From positions 1 to 13,456 of the forward strand of contig QKBP01000043.1 of NCBI GenBank assembly GCA_003246035.1: DNA of 13,456 bases, written 5' to 3'. The translations under genes were made by a program, and so were the position numbers. Below the pieces are notes generated by a model. It was given only the letters and a program-made list of their open reading frames with translations. It was not told the DNA's origin and ran no database searches. This DNA is from Desulfuromonadaceae bacterium. GTDB taxonomy: Bacteria > Desulfobacterota > Desulfuromonadia > Desulfuromonadales > SZUA-401. Position 1 is the first letter of the stretch; each line of letters starts with the position of its first letter. This document shows positions 4,299 through 11,053 of this stretch, piece by piece.

Positions 4299-6155
4299 AT
4301 GAGCGCATTTTCCTTCGAACCGGGCCGCTACCCGACCCGTCCAGGCGTCTACCTGATGCGTGACAGCGTCGGAGAGGTGCTGTACGTCGGCAAGGCGAAG
4401 AACCTGCGCACACGCCTGCGCAGCTACTTCTCGGCCCGGGGTGACGGCCGTGTCCACGTCCGCTTCCTGCTTGCCCGGATCGCCAGCATCGAGACCCTGG
4501 TCACCGGCTCCGAGAAGGAAGCGCTGATCCTCGAGAACACCCTGATCAAGGAGCATCGCCCCCGCTACAATATCGACCTGCGGGATGACAAGACCTACGT
4601 GTCGCTGCGCCTCGATCTACAGGAAGAGTTCCCCGCCCTCGAGATCGTGCGGCGCGTGCCCCGTGACGGGGCGCTCTATTTCGGGCCGTACGCCAGTGCC
4701 GGGGCTGTCCGTGAAACCCTCAAGCTGATCTACCGCATCTTCCCCCTGCGTCATTACCCCGTGGCGACCTGCCGGCGCCGGGGCCGCCCCTGCCTTTATC
4801 ACCAGATCGGTCAATGCTGCGCTCCCTGTCACGGGAAGATTTCCGCTGTCGACTACCGCGAGCTGGTCGAGGGGGTGATCGCCCTTCTCACCGGGCGCGA
4901 GGAAGAGGTGCTGAAGGGCCTGCGTGAGCGGATGCAACAGGCCTCGGAGCAGCTGCGTTTCGAGGAGGCTGCGCGGTTGCGTGATCAGGTACGGGCCATC
5001 GAGCAGACCGTCGAACGGCAGAAAGTGGTGGTGGCCGACGGCGACGACCGCGACGTGATCGGGCTGCATCGCGAGGGGGGGAGCGTCGAAATCGCGGTGA
5101 TCTTCGTGCGTGGAGGCAAGGTGACCGGGCGTAACAGTTTCGGGCTCGAGTGGCGCGCCGTCGAGGAGGAGCTGCTCTCCGACTTCCTGCGGGAGTTCTA
5201 CGGTCGGGAGGTGATGGTCCCCCCCAGGATACTCCTCCCCTTTGCCCCGGAGGACCTGCAGGCGTTGCAGGAATGGCTGGCTGAACGTCGGGAGCGGAAG
5301 GTCGAACTGCTGGTCCCGCAGCGGGGCGATGCCCGACGCCTACTGGAGATGGCCAACGAGAACGCCCGCGAGGCACGGCGGGAACGTGGAGACCGCGAAC
5401 GGGAACGACACGAGGTGCTTCGCTCGCTAGCGACGCACCTGCATCTCTCCCGGTTGCCGCGGCGTATCGAGTGTTTCGACATATCGAACGTCCAGGGGAG
5501 TTACAGTGTCGGCAGCATGGCGGTCCTGGTCGAAGGGGAGCCCGCGCCGAGGGAATACAGGCGCTTCAGGATCCGGAGCGTGGTGGGGGCGGATGATTAC
5601 GCCTCGCTGCGCGAAGTTTTGAGCCGCCGCCTCGAGCGCGGGGTCGATGCCGATGAGCTTCCCGACATGCTCCTGATCGACGGTGGCAAGGGTCAGCTAG
5701 GGGTCGTCAGTCAGGTCCTTGAGGATCTCGGTCTGAAAGACAAAATCGATCTGGCGGGCATTGCCAAGAGCAGGGTGCAGCGCAATGTAAGGGGCAAGGC
5801 GGTCGAGAGGAGCGAGGAGCGTTTCTTCCTCCCCGGGCGCAAGAACCCGGTGGTTCTGCGCGGCGGTTCACCGGAGCTGTTTCTGCTCGAGCGGCTGCGC
5901 GATGAGGCGCACCGCTTCGCTATCACCTACCACCGCACCCTGCGGCGCAAGGCGACCCTCACCTCGGGGCTCGAGGAGATTCCGGGGGTCGGTCCGGGGC
6001 GTCGCAAGGCCCTGCTGCGCCATTTCGGGAGCCTGAAGAAAGTACGCGAGGCGTCCCTCGAGGCGCTCCTGGCCATGCCCGGGGTGCCGGAGAAGGTGGC
6101 CCGCGAGGTGTTCGCTTTCTTCCACGGCAGCACTCAGAAGGACCCCGAAAGGTAG
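4299..6155 (+). CDS. uvrC: Excinuclease ABC subunit C
   Basis: The dual nuclease of nucleotide excision repair, cutting DNA on both sides of a lesion held by UvrB. It has 618 residues (E. coli 610). The N-terminal GIY-YIG nuclease has Gly16-Val-Tyr18, Tyr29-Val-Gly31, Arg39 and Glu79. A cysteine cluster TCRRRGRPCLYHQIGQCCAPC matches the family's iron-sulfur region. The UVR motif for UvrB contact is at about 205-235 (FEEAARLRDQVRAIE), the RNase H-like C-terminal nuclease includes FDISNVQG and LLIDGGKGQL, and tandem helix-hairpin-helix motifs (EIPGVGPGRRKALL, AMPGVPEKVA) bind DNA. The ATG at 4299 is chosen; a frame from 4281 would begin inside the T tract of the preceding terminator. Its Shine-Dalgarno sequence is weak and no clear promoter of its own is seen. 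The 3' end overlaps the convergent gene by 22 bp. Confidence 0.97.
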   Translation: MSAFSFEPGRYPTRPGVYLMRDSVGEVLYVGKAKNLRTRLRSYFSARGDGRVHVRFLLARIASIETLVTGSEKEALILENTLIKEHRPRYNIDLRDDKTYVSLRLDLQEEFPALEIVRRVPRDGALYFGPYASAGAVRETLKLIYRIFPLRHYPVATCRRRGRPCLYHQIGQCCAPCHGKISAVDYRELVEGVIALLTGREEEVLKGLRERMQQASEQLRFEEAARLRDQVRAIEQTVERQKVVVADGDDRDVIGLHREGGSVEIAVIFVRGGKVTGRNSFGLEWRAVEEELLSDFLREFYGREVMVPPRILLPFAPEDLQALQEWLAERRERKVELLVPQRGDARRLLEMANENAREARRERGDRERERHEVLRSLATHLHLSRLPRRIECFDISNVQGSYSVGSMAVLVEGEPAPREYRRFRIRSVVGADDYASLREVLSRRLERGVDADELPDMLLIDGGKGQLGVVSQVLEDLGLKDKIDLAGIAKSRVQRNVRGKAVERSEERFFLPGRKNPVVLRGGSPELFLLERLRDEAHRFAITYHRTLRRKATLTSGLEEIPGVGPGRRKALLRHFGSLKKVREASLEALLAMPGVPEKVAREVFAFFHGSTQKDPER

Positions 6156-7015
6156 ATCGCGGCGAACGGCTCAGCAGCGTAGCGTTGCTCGCTGAACGTT
6201 TCGCCGCGGCGGTTTTCCAGGCGCAGTTCCCCCTCAAGGCTCATCCCGGCATAAATCGCCAGCCGCAGTCTTCCAAGCTCCCTGACCCCCCGCAGCCACA
6301 CCGGGATGAGGGTTTCCTCTCCGACCCCATTCGGAGCGGGACCCTCGTCGTCGAGGCGGAAGCGCAGGCTGCGCCAGGCCCCGCCCAGTCCCCATTCCCA
6401 GGCGCCCCGCGGCTGCCAGGAGAGCTCGAGGCCGGCCGGCCCGGTGACCCCGGCACGCAGCGGGTTGGCGAGTCGCCACTCCGGGGTGATCTGCCAGTCG
6501 ACCATCAGGACGGGAAACCCACTGAAATCATCCAGGTCCTGGAACAAGGCCGCTCCGAAGCCGAGCTGTAGGTTCTCGCTTCGTCGCCAGACCGCATTCA
6601 TCAGGATACCGTAGTTGAGGCTCCGGTCTGCTTCGGCGTCGGTTTCGCCGGTGAAGCCGACGGAGGGAGCCACCATCAGCAGCCAGCGGTGATTGAACGG
6701 GTGAAGAAAGCTCAGCCCGAGACCGGCCTGCCAGATGTCGCCCCAGGGGGCGTCGGCCGTTTCCATCCCCTTTGTGGCAAACCGGTAGTCGTGACGGGCC
6801 AGGTCGAGGTTCCAGCCGACTCGGAGGCTGCGACTGCTGTACAGCGAGCCGTCGCCGGTCAGCCGGGTGCGCACAACGCTCATTTCGAGGCGGTCGGATA
6901 GCGACGCGGGGGACTGGTAGACCAGCGACGAGCTCACCGTGATGCCGGGAGGCTGAGCCGCCACCAGGGCGGGCGTACACCATGCCAGGATGAAAACTGG
7001 CAGCAGGTGCTTCAT
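6134..7015 (-). CDS. Predicted exported beta-barrel outer-membrane protein
   Basis: A 293-residue protein with an N-terminal signal peptide (hydrophobic LLPVFILAWCTPALVA, likely cleaved near residue 20). The rest alternates hydrophobic and polar residues in strand-like runs rich in Trp, Tyr and Gly, such as SLRVGWNLDLARHDYRF and WEWGLGGAWRSLRFRL, and it ends in Phe (AAIYLSGSF), as many barrel proteins recognised by BamA do. It resembles uncharacterised Gram-negative barrel proteins of the DUF6268 sort, but I cannot confirm the family. The start overlaps the stop of the upstream phosphoesterase gene in an ATGA arrangement, so the two are translationally coupled, and an AAGGGGG ribosome site precedes it. 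Its 3' end overlaps uvrC by 22 bp and no terminator is seen between them. Confidence 0.78.
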   Translation of the reverse strand: MKHLLPVFILAWCTPALVAAQPPGITVSSSLVYQSPASLSDRLEMSVVRTRLTGDGSLYSSRSLRVGWNLDLARHDYRFATKGMETADAPWGDIWQAGLGLSFLHPFNHRWLLMVAPSVGFTGETDAEADRSLNYGILMNAVWRRSENLQLGFGAALFQDLDDFSGFPVLMVDWQITPEWRLANPLRAGVTGPAGLELSWQPRGAWEWGLGGAWRSLRFRLDDEGPAPNGVGEETLIPVWLRGVRELGRLRLAIYAGMSLEGELRLENRRGETFSEQRYAAEPFAAIYLSGSF

Positions 7016-8124
7016 GGCGCCCCCTTCGGGACGATCTCGAACAGGGTCAGCTCCGGCGGCGAGTAGACCCGCATGGGCGGGCCCCAGGTCCCGGTGCCGC
7101 GGCTGGCGTACAGCCAGCTCCCCCCGGGCAGTGCGTGCAGGCCATCCTGCAGAGGGTAGCGCAGCCGGGTGAGGAGATTGAAGGGGAAAATTTGGCCACG
7201 GTGGGCATGACCGGAGAGCTGCAGGTCGAAGCGTCCCTCGGCATGTTTCGGCGGCACGGGGCGATGCTTGAGCAGTACGGTGAACCCTTCCGCTCGCAGC
7301 ACGTCGGGGAGCGGGGCATCCTCCGCAGTTTGACCTCGGCCAGGATCGTCGATCCCGATCAAGGTCAGGTGGGGGGCGGGGGAATGGCTTGCCTGGCGCA
7401 GCAGGGTGAAGCCGCTCCGTTCCAGAAAGGCAAGGGCCTGATCGAGACCCGCATAGTACTCGTGGTTGCCGGTGACAGCGTATTTTCCCAGCGGCGCTTC
7501 AACTTCCTGCCAGAGTAGCGACAGGCCGTCAAGGTGACTCAACTCGGCGTCGACGATATCGCCGGTGGCGACCAGCAGGTCGGGTCTGAGCTGGGCGATG
7601 CGGACGACGATCGGGGCGAGGGCCTCCTGTTGGTGGATCAGGCCGAGGTGCAGGTCGGAGACCTGGACGATGCGCCAACCGGGATGCCCGTCCGGGAGCT
7701 TGGCGCTTTCGAGGCGAACCGTTTCGACGCGCAGGTCCTGGGCCTCGAAGATGCCGTAAAGTCCCACCGCCGTGACCAGCAGCAGGAGGGCCACGGCCGC
7801 GGTCGGGCCGTGTGCTGCAACCGGAGGGAAGCCGCTCACCCGGCGCAGCAGTTGGATGCTCCCCTGCACGGCGAAGGTGGCAAAGGCCAGCCAGACAAAA
7901 CCCATCCAGATGTAGGTGACCCAGGCGAGAGGCCGGGCGAGGCCCGGGTAGCCGCCGTGGTCGAGGAGCCGGACTGCGACCGGCATGCCGATCATCAGCA
8001 CCATCCAGATCAGGGCCAGGGACGGGAGGAGCGGGTGCCCCTTCAAGAGTGGCGCCACCCCCCACCAGACCAGAGCGTGCATTCCGCCATAGACCGCGAG
8101 AAAGATCACTACGAACAGCAGCAT
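7012..8124 (-). CDS. Membrane-anchored calcineurin-like metallophosphoesterase
   Basis: A 370-residue protein. Four likely transmembrane segments (about 1-24, 33-52, 68-90, 107-127) precede a metallophosphoesterase domain (about 150-365). All metal-binding motifs are present: Asp157-x-His159 in VSDLHLG, Gly188-Asp189 in ATGDIVD, Gly219-Asn220-His221-Glu222 in TGNHEYY, His287 in LLKHRP, and Gly305-His306-x-His308 in LSGHAHRG. This is the architecture of YkuE/YaeI-type enzymes, some of which act on lipid-linked phosphates; the substrate here is unknown. The ATG follows GGAGG (8134-8130) by 5 nt. The stop overlaps the start of the barrel-protein gene (ATGA), suggesting a shared envelope role. 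The start lies 40 nt after the terminator of the upstream lipoprotein gene; I found no convincing promoter in that gap. Confidence 0.92.
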   Translation of the reverse strand: MLLFVVIFLAVYGGMHALVWWGVAPLLKGHPLLPSLALIWMVLMIGMPVAVRLLDHGGYPGLARPLAWVTYIWMGFVWLAFATFAVQGSIQLLRRVSGFPPVAAHGPTAAVALLLLVTAVGLYGIFEAQDLRVETVRLESAKLPDGHPGWRIVQVSDLHLGLIHQQEALAPIVVRIAQLRPDLLVATGDIVDAELSHLDGLSLLWQEVEAPLGKYAVTGNHEYYAGLDQALAFLERSGFTLLRQASHSPAPHLTLIGIDDPGRGQTAEDAPLPDVLRAEGFTVLLKHRPVPPKHAEGRFDLQLSGHAHRGQIFPFNLLTRLRYPLQDGLHALPGGSWLYASRGTGTWGPPMRVYSPPELTLFEIVPKGAP

Positions 8125-8160
8125 CGAAGCCTCCCGGTTGGGTATGCCGCAACCATAAAC

Positions 8161-8192
8161 AGAAAAGCCCCCGGCCGCAAGGCCGGGGGCTT
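8161..8192 (-). terminator. Intrinsic terminator of the lipoprotein gene
   Basis: A perfect 12-bp stem pairs AAGCCCCCGGCC (8165-8176) with GGCCGGGGGCTT (8181-8192) around GCAA. On the minus strand it is followed by TTTTCT, so it ends transcription of the gene stopping at 8219. Confidence 0.88.
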
Positions 8193-8218
8193 CAGGTCAT
8201 CCGGAAAGGGCGCCGGGT

Positions 8219-8968
8219 CTACTCAACCTTGACCTGGGCGTCCTCGATGATCGCATCGTACTTGTAGCCGAAGCCGAAATCTTTGTCGAGGACCAGCTTG
8301 CCGGTCACCAGCACGGTGTCGCCGACCTTCGCTTCACCGGCCGTGGTCACGGTCAGGTCGTTGGTCCCTTGCTCACCGGTGCCGTCCTGCAGGTGGATCC
8401 AGTTTTTGCCCATGATCTGGGCGTTGTACTTGACCACCTTGCCGCGGATCGAGATTTCCTTGCCGGCGAAGCTGTCCTTGGCGCCGAGAACTTCGCCGAC
8501 GGTGTTCTTGGCTTTGGTGATCCCCTGCAGATCAACACCCGCGCTGCCGGCGTCGGCGTCAACCTTGGGGTGACCTTCAGGCATGGCGCCCTGCGGGGCC
8601 GAGCCCTCGGCCATGGCACCGCCGACCAGCACCTGGTCGACGAAATAGATCATTTCGAAAGTTCGACCGAGAGTCTTGCTCTCGTAGTTCGGCATGGCCA
8701 TCCCCTCGGGGACGACCACCGGGTCACCCACGGCGACCTTGAATTCAGGGGCGGCTGCCCAGATCTTTTCGGAACCGGTGTCGACCTGCACGTAGGTGTA
8801 GCCGGCCGAGTTCATGGTCTCCACCACCGTTCCGCTCTTGCCGGCAGCGGCCGGGGCCTGGGCCGGCGCAGCTTCCTGCTGGGCGGTCTGGGGTTGCTCT
8901 TGTTGACAGCCGGTGGCCAGGGTCAGGGCCAGCAGGCTGGTTGCCATCGCAATCATCAGTCTTTTCAC
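8219..8968 (-). CDS. Two-domain lipoprotein: NrfJ-like module plus OB-fold-like module
   Basis: A 249-residue lipoprotein. The signal peptide ends in the lipobox LATGC, so Cys21 is lipidated; the following Gln residues do not signal inner-membrane retention, so the outer membrane is likely. A Gln/Ala/Pro-rich linker (22-43) leads to a first module (about 45-115, SGTVVETMNSAGYTYVQV and EKIWAAAPEFKVAVGD) resembling NrfJ-type periplasmic proteins linked to cytochrome c nitrite reductase systems. After a second linker (116-150) comes an OB-fold-like module (155-249) with ISIRGKVVKYNAQIMGKNW, HLQDGTG and VGDTVLVTGKLVLDKDFGFGY. Such modules are often labelled nucleic-acid-binding, which is doubtful for an exported lipoprotein. 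The start is GTG at 8968, 7 nt after GGAGG (8980-8976). It is a single-gene unit with its own promoter and terminator. Confidence 0.85.
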   Translation of the reverse strand: MKRLMIAMATSLLALTLATGCQQEQPQTAQQEAAPAQAPAAAGKSGTVVETMNSAGYTYVQVDTGSEKIWAAAPEFKVAVGDPVVVPEGMAMPNYESKTLGRTFEMIYFVDQVLVGGAMAEGSAPQGAMPEGHPKVDADAGSAGVDLQGITKAKNTVGEVLGAKDSFAGKEISIRGKVVKYNAQIMGKNWIHLQDGTGEQGTNDLTVTTAGEAKVGDTVLVTGKLVLDKDFGFGYKYDAIIEDAQVKVE

Positions 8969-8999
8969 GCGTGATCCTCCAGAGTGTCAACAGTTTTGA

Positions 9000-9015
9000 G
9001 GCCCCGTACGGGGCC
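9000..9015. repeat. 16-bp perfect palindrome in the lipoprotein leader
   Basis: GGCCCCGTACGGGGCC is fully self-complementary. It lies between the predicted transcription start (about 9038) and the ribosome site of the lipoprotein gene, so the mRNA leader would fold a very stable stem. No T tract follows on either strand, so it is not a standard terminator. Confidence 0.6.
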
Positions 9016-9044
9016 CGGCAAAGTGTTTCCTCAACAGCTTCGAC

Positions 9045-9074
9045 AACATAGCACAGTGGGAGAGCTAGCCACAA
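9045..9074 (-). promoter_or_regulatory. Possible promoter of the lipoprotein gene
   Basis: On the minus strand TTGTGG (9074-9069) and TATGTT (9050-9045) are 18 bp apart, with a TGC extended -10 motif. The predicted start near 9038 leaves a leader of about 70 nt. I see no strong terminator after malQ, so readthrough from malQ may also contribute. Confidence 0.45.
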
Positions 9075-9111
9075 GGGGGATTTGCCCCGCGTCCCCTGCG
9101 CGGATGCACAG

Positions 9112-10578
9112 TCAGCGTCCGTAGCGGACGGTCCATTCTCTGAGCCGCTCGGCCAGTTCTGGACCGAGGGAGCTGTCAGGGAGGCGCCAACTCCAGTTCC
9201 CCGTCGCCTGGCCGGGGCGGTTGAAGCGGGCTTCGCTGCCGAGAGCCAAAAGGTCCTGCATCGGCAGGATACACGTCGCCGCCGTACTCGACATGGCCGT
9301 GCGAATCAGGTCCCAGGGCATGTCACGGCAGGGGTGCCCCAGGTAGTCGCGGACCCGCTGCTTGTCCCGGCTGTCGAGTGAGCGCCACCAGCCGAGGGTG
9401 GTGTCGTTGTCGTGGGTGCCGGTGTAGACGACGCAGTCGGTCTCGAGATTGTGGGGGAGGTAGGGGTTGTCCGGTCCCGAGTCGAAGGCGAACTGGAGGA
9501 TCTTCATCCCGGGGAGGGCGAACTCACGGCGCAAGGCATCGACCTCAGGAGTGATGACGCCGAGATCTTCCGCCACCAGCCGGGCGGTGGGATGTTCTCT
9601 CCAGAAGGACTGCAGCAGTTCACGGCCAGGGACCTTCTCCCAGTGGCCGTGCTCGGCGGTAGGCTGGTCGGCCGGGATGCTCCAGCAGGCTTCGAGGCCC
9701 CGGAAATGGTCGATGCGCAGCACGTCGAACAGCGCGAGATTCCAGCTCAGCCGCGCACGCCACCACGCAAAGTGGTCGGACTGCATCTTCTCCCAGCGGT
9801 AGAGCGGGTTCCCCCAGCGCTGTCCGGTCGCGCTGAAGTAGTCGGGGGGAACTCCGGCGACCACGGTCGGTTGCAACGCGTGATCGAGCCGGAAAAGGTC
9901 CGGCCTGCTCCAGACGTCGGCCGAGTCGAGAGAGACAAAGATCGGGATGTCTCCGAACAGGCTGATATCCCGTGCGCGGGCATCATCCCGGAGCTCCTGC
10001 CACTGGTCAAAGAAGACGAACTGGGCGTAACGCTCGGCTTCGAGGGTGGGTGCCAGGTGGCGTCGGCATTCGGCAAGGGCGTTCGGTTCGCGGTGCCGGA
10101 TATCGGCGGGCCAGTCCAGCCAGCTGCTACCGCCGTACTGCTCGTGGAGTGCGACGAAGAGCACGTAGTCGTCGAGCCAGTCGGTGTCCCGGCAGAAGGC
10201 TTCGAACGCCTCCCGCCGCCGAGCAGAGGCTGCATGGGCGAAGCGCTCGGCGGCCAGGCGAAGAGCGACGCGCTTGAGGCGCAGGGGGGGGGCGTCCCTG
10301 GATGTCCCTTCGGGGAGGTCGTCGGAGAGCAGGTCTCCGGTTTCGACGAGTTTCTCAAGCGAGACCAGGCGGGTGTCTCCGGCAAAGGCTGAAAGGGCGC
10401 TGTAGGGGGAGTCGCCGTATCCGGGAGGGTTCAGGGGGAGGACCTGCCAGAGCCTCTGTCCGGATGCCGAGAGGAAATCGACAAAGGCCCTGGCATTGTC
10501 GCCGAGGTCACCGCAGCCGTACGCCGAAGGGAGTGCTGTCGGGTGGAGAAGGATCCCGCACTGTCGTGGGTTGGCCAT
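9112..10578 (-). CDS. malQ: 4-alpha-glucanotransferase (amylomaltase, GH77)
   Basis: A cytoplasmic enzyme that moves alpha-1,4-glucan segments between maltodextrins during glycogen or maltodextrin use. Its 488 residues match the short GH77 type (about 500) rather than the roughly 690-residue E. coli MalQ. The N-terminus GILLHPTALPS and the DSPYSALSAFAGD loop are characteristic. Catalytic residues are present: nucleophile Asp290 in DVLRIDHFRG, acid/base Glu337 in RLVAEDLGVI and Asp390 in YTGTHDNDTT. The WQVLPLNPPGYGDSPY stretch also fits. The ATG at 10578 follows GGAGG (10590-10586) by 7 nt. The 72-residue cysteine protein gene ends 45 bp upstream on the same strand, so the two are probably co-transcribed. 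No other glycogen genes are in view. Confidence 0.96.
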   Translation of the reverse strand: MANPRQCGILLHPTALPSAYGCGDLGDNARAFVDFLSASGQRLWQVLPLNPPGYGDSPYSALSAFAGDTRLVSLEKLVETGDLLSDDLPEGTSRDAPPLRLKRVALRLAAERFAHAASARRREAFEAFCRDTDWLDDYVLFVALHEQYGGSSWLDWPADIRHREPNALAECRRHLAPTLEAERYAQFVFFDQWQELRDDARARDISLFGDIPIFVSLDSADVWSRPDLFRLDHALQPTVVAGVPPDYFSATGQRWGNPLYRWEKMQSDHFAWWRARLSWNLALFDVLRIDHFRGLEACWSIPADQPTAEHGHWEKVPGRELLQSFWREHPTARLVAEDLGVITPEVDALRREFALPGMKILQFAFDSGPDNPYLPHNLETDCVVYTGTHDNDTTLGWWRSLDSRDKQRVRDYLGHPCRDMPWDLIRTAMSSTAATCILPMQDLLALGSEARFNRPGQATGNWSWRLPDSSLGPELAERLREWTVRYGR

Positions 10579-10589
10579 GGGGCGTCCTC

Positions 10590-10622
10590 CCTCCGCGCCG
10601 CGCAGGCGTGTGCGGGCGGAGG
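10590..10622 (-). promoter_or_regulatory. Intercistronic stem overlapping the malQ ribosome-binding region
   Basis: CCTCCGC (10590-10596) and GCGGAGG (10616-10622) can pair, with further CCGC/GCGG pairing inside. In the minus-strand transcript the stem begins just after the stop codon of the 72-residue gene and ends at the first G of the malQ Shine-Dalgarno sequence (10590-10586). It could reduce malQ translation relative to the upstream gene or mark an mRNA processing site. Confidence 0.35.
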
Positions 10623-10623
10623 A

Positions 10624-10842
10624 TCAGTTTCCGCCGATAACCTTTTGCGCGTAGTCGTTCTGGTTGGGGAACATGTCGGCGGGAACCTTGGTGCGTCCGA
10701 CCGACTCGACGACCTGCATGCGCGCACACTCCTTGAAGTTGTCTCGACAATAGCGCTTTTTCATCAGATCGGCAACGGCCGGCATGTTGGCCATCTGGTC
10801 GTTGAAGAAGATACAGGTCTGGAGCAGTTCGCAATCAGCCAT
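10624..10842 (-). CDS. Small four-cysteine protein of unknown function (72 aa)
   Basis: A 72-residue cytoplasmic protein beginning MADCELLQTCIFFNDQM and ending VPADMFPNQNDYAQKVIGGN. Cysteines at 4, 10, 32 and 39 (CELLQTC, then RYCRDNFKEC) could bind a metal or an iron-sulfur cluster. The features LMKKRYC, the second CxxxxxxC pair and VPxDxFPNQ resemble a family of short uncharacterised proteins that I recall as common in Desulfuromonadia and sulfate reducers; I know no assigned function. The ATG follows GGAGG (10856-10852) by 9 nt. A promoter with an overlapping inverted repeat lies upstream, so expression appears controlled. malQ is 45 bp downstream on the same strand, which suggests co-transcription but does not show a shared job. 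Confidence 0.88.
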   Translation of the reverse strand: MADCELLQTCIFFNDQMANMPAVADLMKKRYCRDNFKECARMQVVESVGRTKVPADMFPNQNDYAQKVIGGN

Positions 10843-10902
10843 GGTTCTAATCCTCCGTTTTTACCGTTGTTGCGGCAAGATTTGAGTCGCGTAACAGCGT
10901 GT

Positions 10903-10930
10903 ATTTTAGTGAGTTGCAATTAAAATGCAA
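10903..10930 (-). promoter_or_regulatory. Promoter of the 72-aa gene and malQ
   Basis: On the minus strand TTGCAT (10930-10925) and TAAAAT (10908-10903) are separated by 16 bp. Transcription would begin near 10896, leaving a leader of about 53 nt. The surrounding DNA is clearly AT-rich against the GC-rich background, as expected for a promoter. Confidence 0.6.
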
Positions 10931-10953
10931 CAATAATTTACCCTTAATGCAAC
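10913..10953. promoter_or_regulatory. Candidate operator: three GTTGCA/TGCAAC half-sites
   Basis: GTTGCA (10913-10918) and TGCAAC (10926-10931) form an inverted repeat with a 7-bp spacer, and a further TGCAAC (10948-10953) lies 22 bp from the second, about two helical turns. The inverted repeat covers the -35 and spacer of the predicted minus-strand promoter, the classic place for a repressor. The third half-site lies upstream of that -35 and also near the prfC promoter. Confidence 0.5.
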
Positions 10954-10968
10954 ATCGTGCGTGCGAGG

Positions 10969-10998
10969 TTGACCATTATGAAGCAAATACGCTATCTT
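10969..10998 (+). promoter_or_regulatory. Possible prfC promoter
   Basis: TTGACC (10969-10974) and TATCTT (10993-10998) are separated by 18 bp. The start would fall near 11005, at the base of the hairpin that follows. Confidence 0.45.
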
Positions 10999-11005
10999 GC
11001 CTTAC

Positions 11006-11027
11006 GCGGGCCTTGCGGCCCGCTTTT
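11006..11027 (+). terminator. Terminator-like hairpin in the prfC leader
   Basis: A 7-bp all-GC stem GCGGGCC (11006-11012)/GGCCCGC (11017-11023), loop TTGC, is followed by TTTTACTTTG. It looks like a short intrinsic terminator, but no plus-strand gene precedes it after uvrC ends at 6155. It therefore belongs to the prfC leader: either an attenuator for a transcript starting further upstream, or, if the predicted start near 11005 is right, a 5'-terminal stabilising stem-loop. Confidence 0.5.
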
Positions 11028-11053
11028 ACTTTGTACGGAGACGTGAACGATCC

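Noticed and set aside
9412..10392. Plus-strand frame of 326 codons inside malQ
   Set aside because: It is fully antisense to a gene with all catalytic residues identified, and its composition is that of a shadow frame.
10913..10953. TGCAAC repeats as a CRISPR or iteron array
   Set aside because: There are only three short half-sites with no regular spacer units and no neighbouring cas or replication gene.
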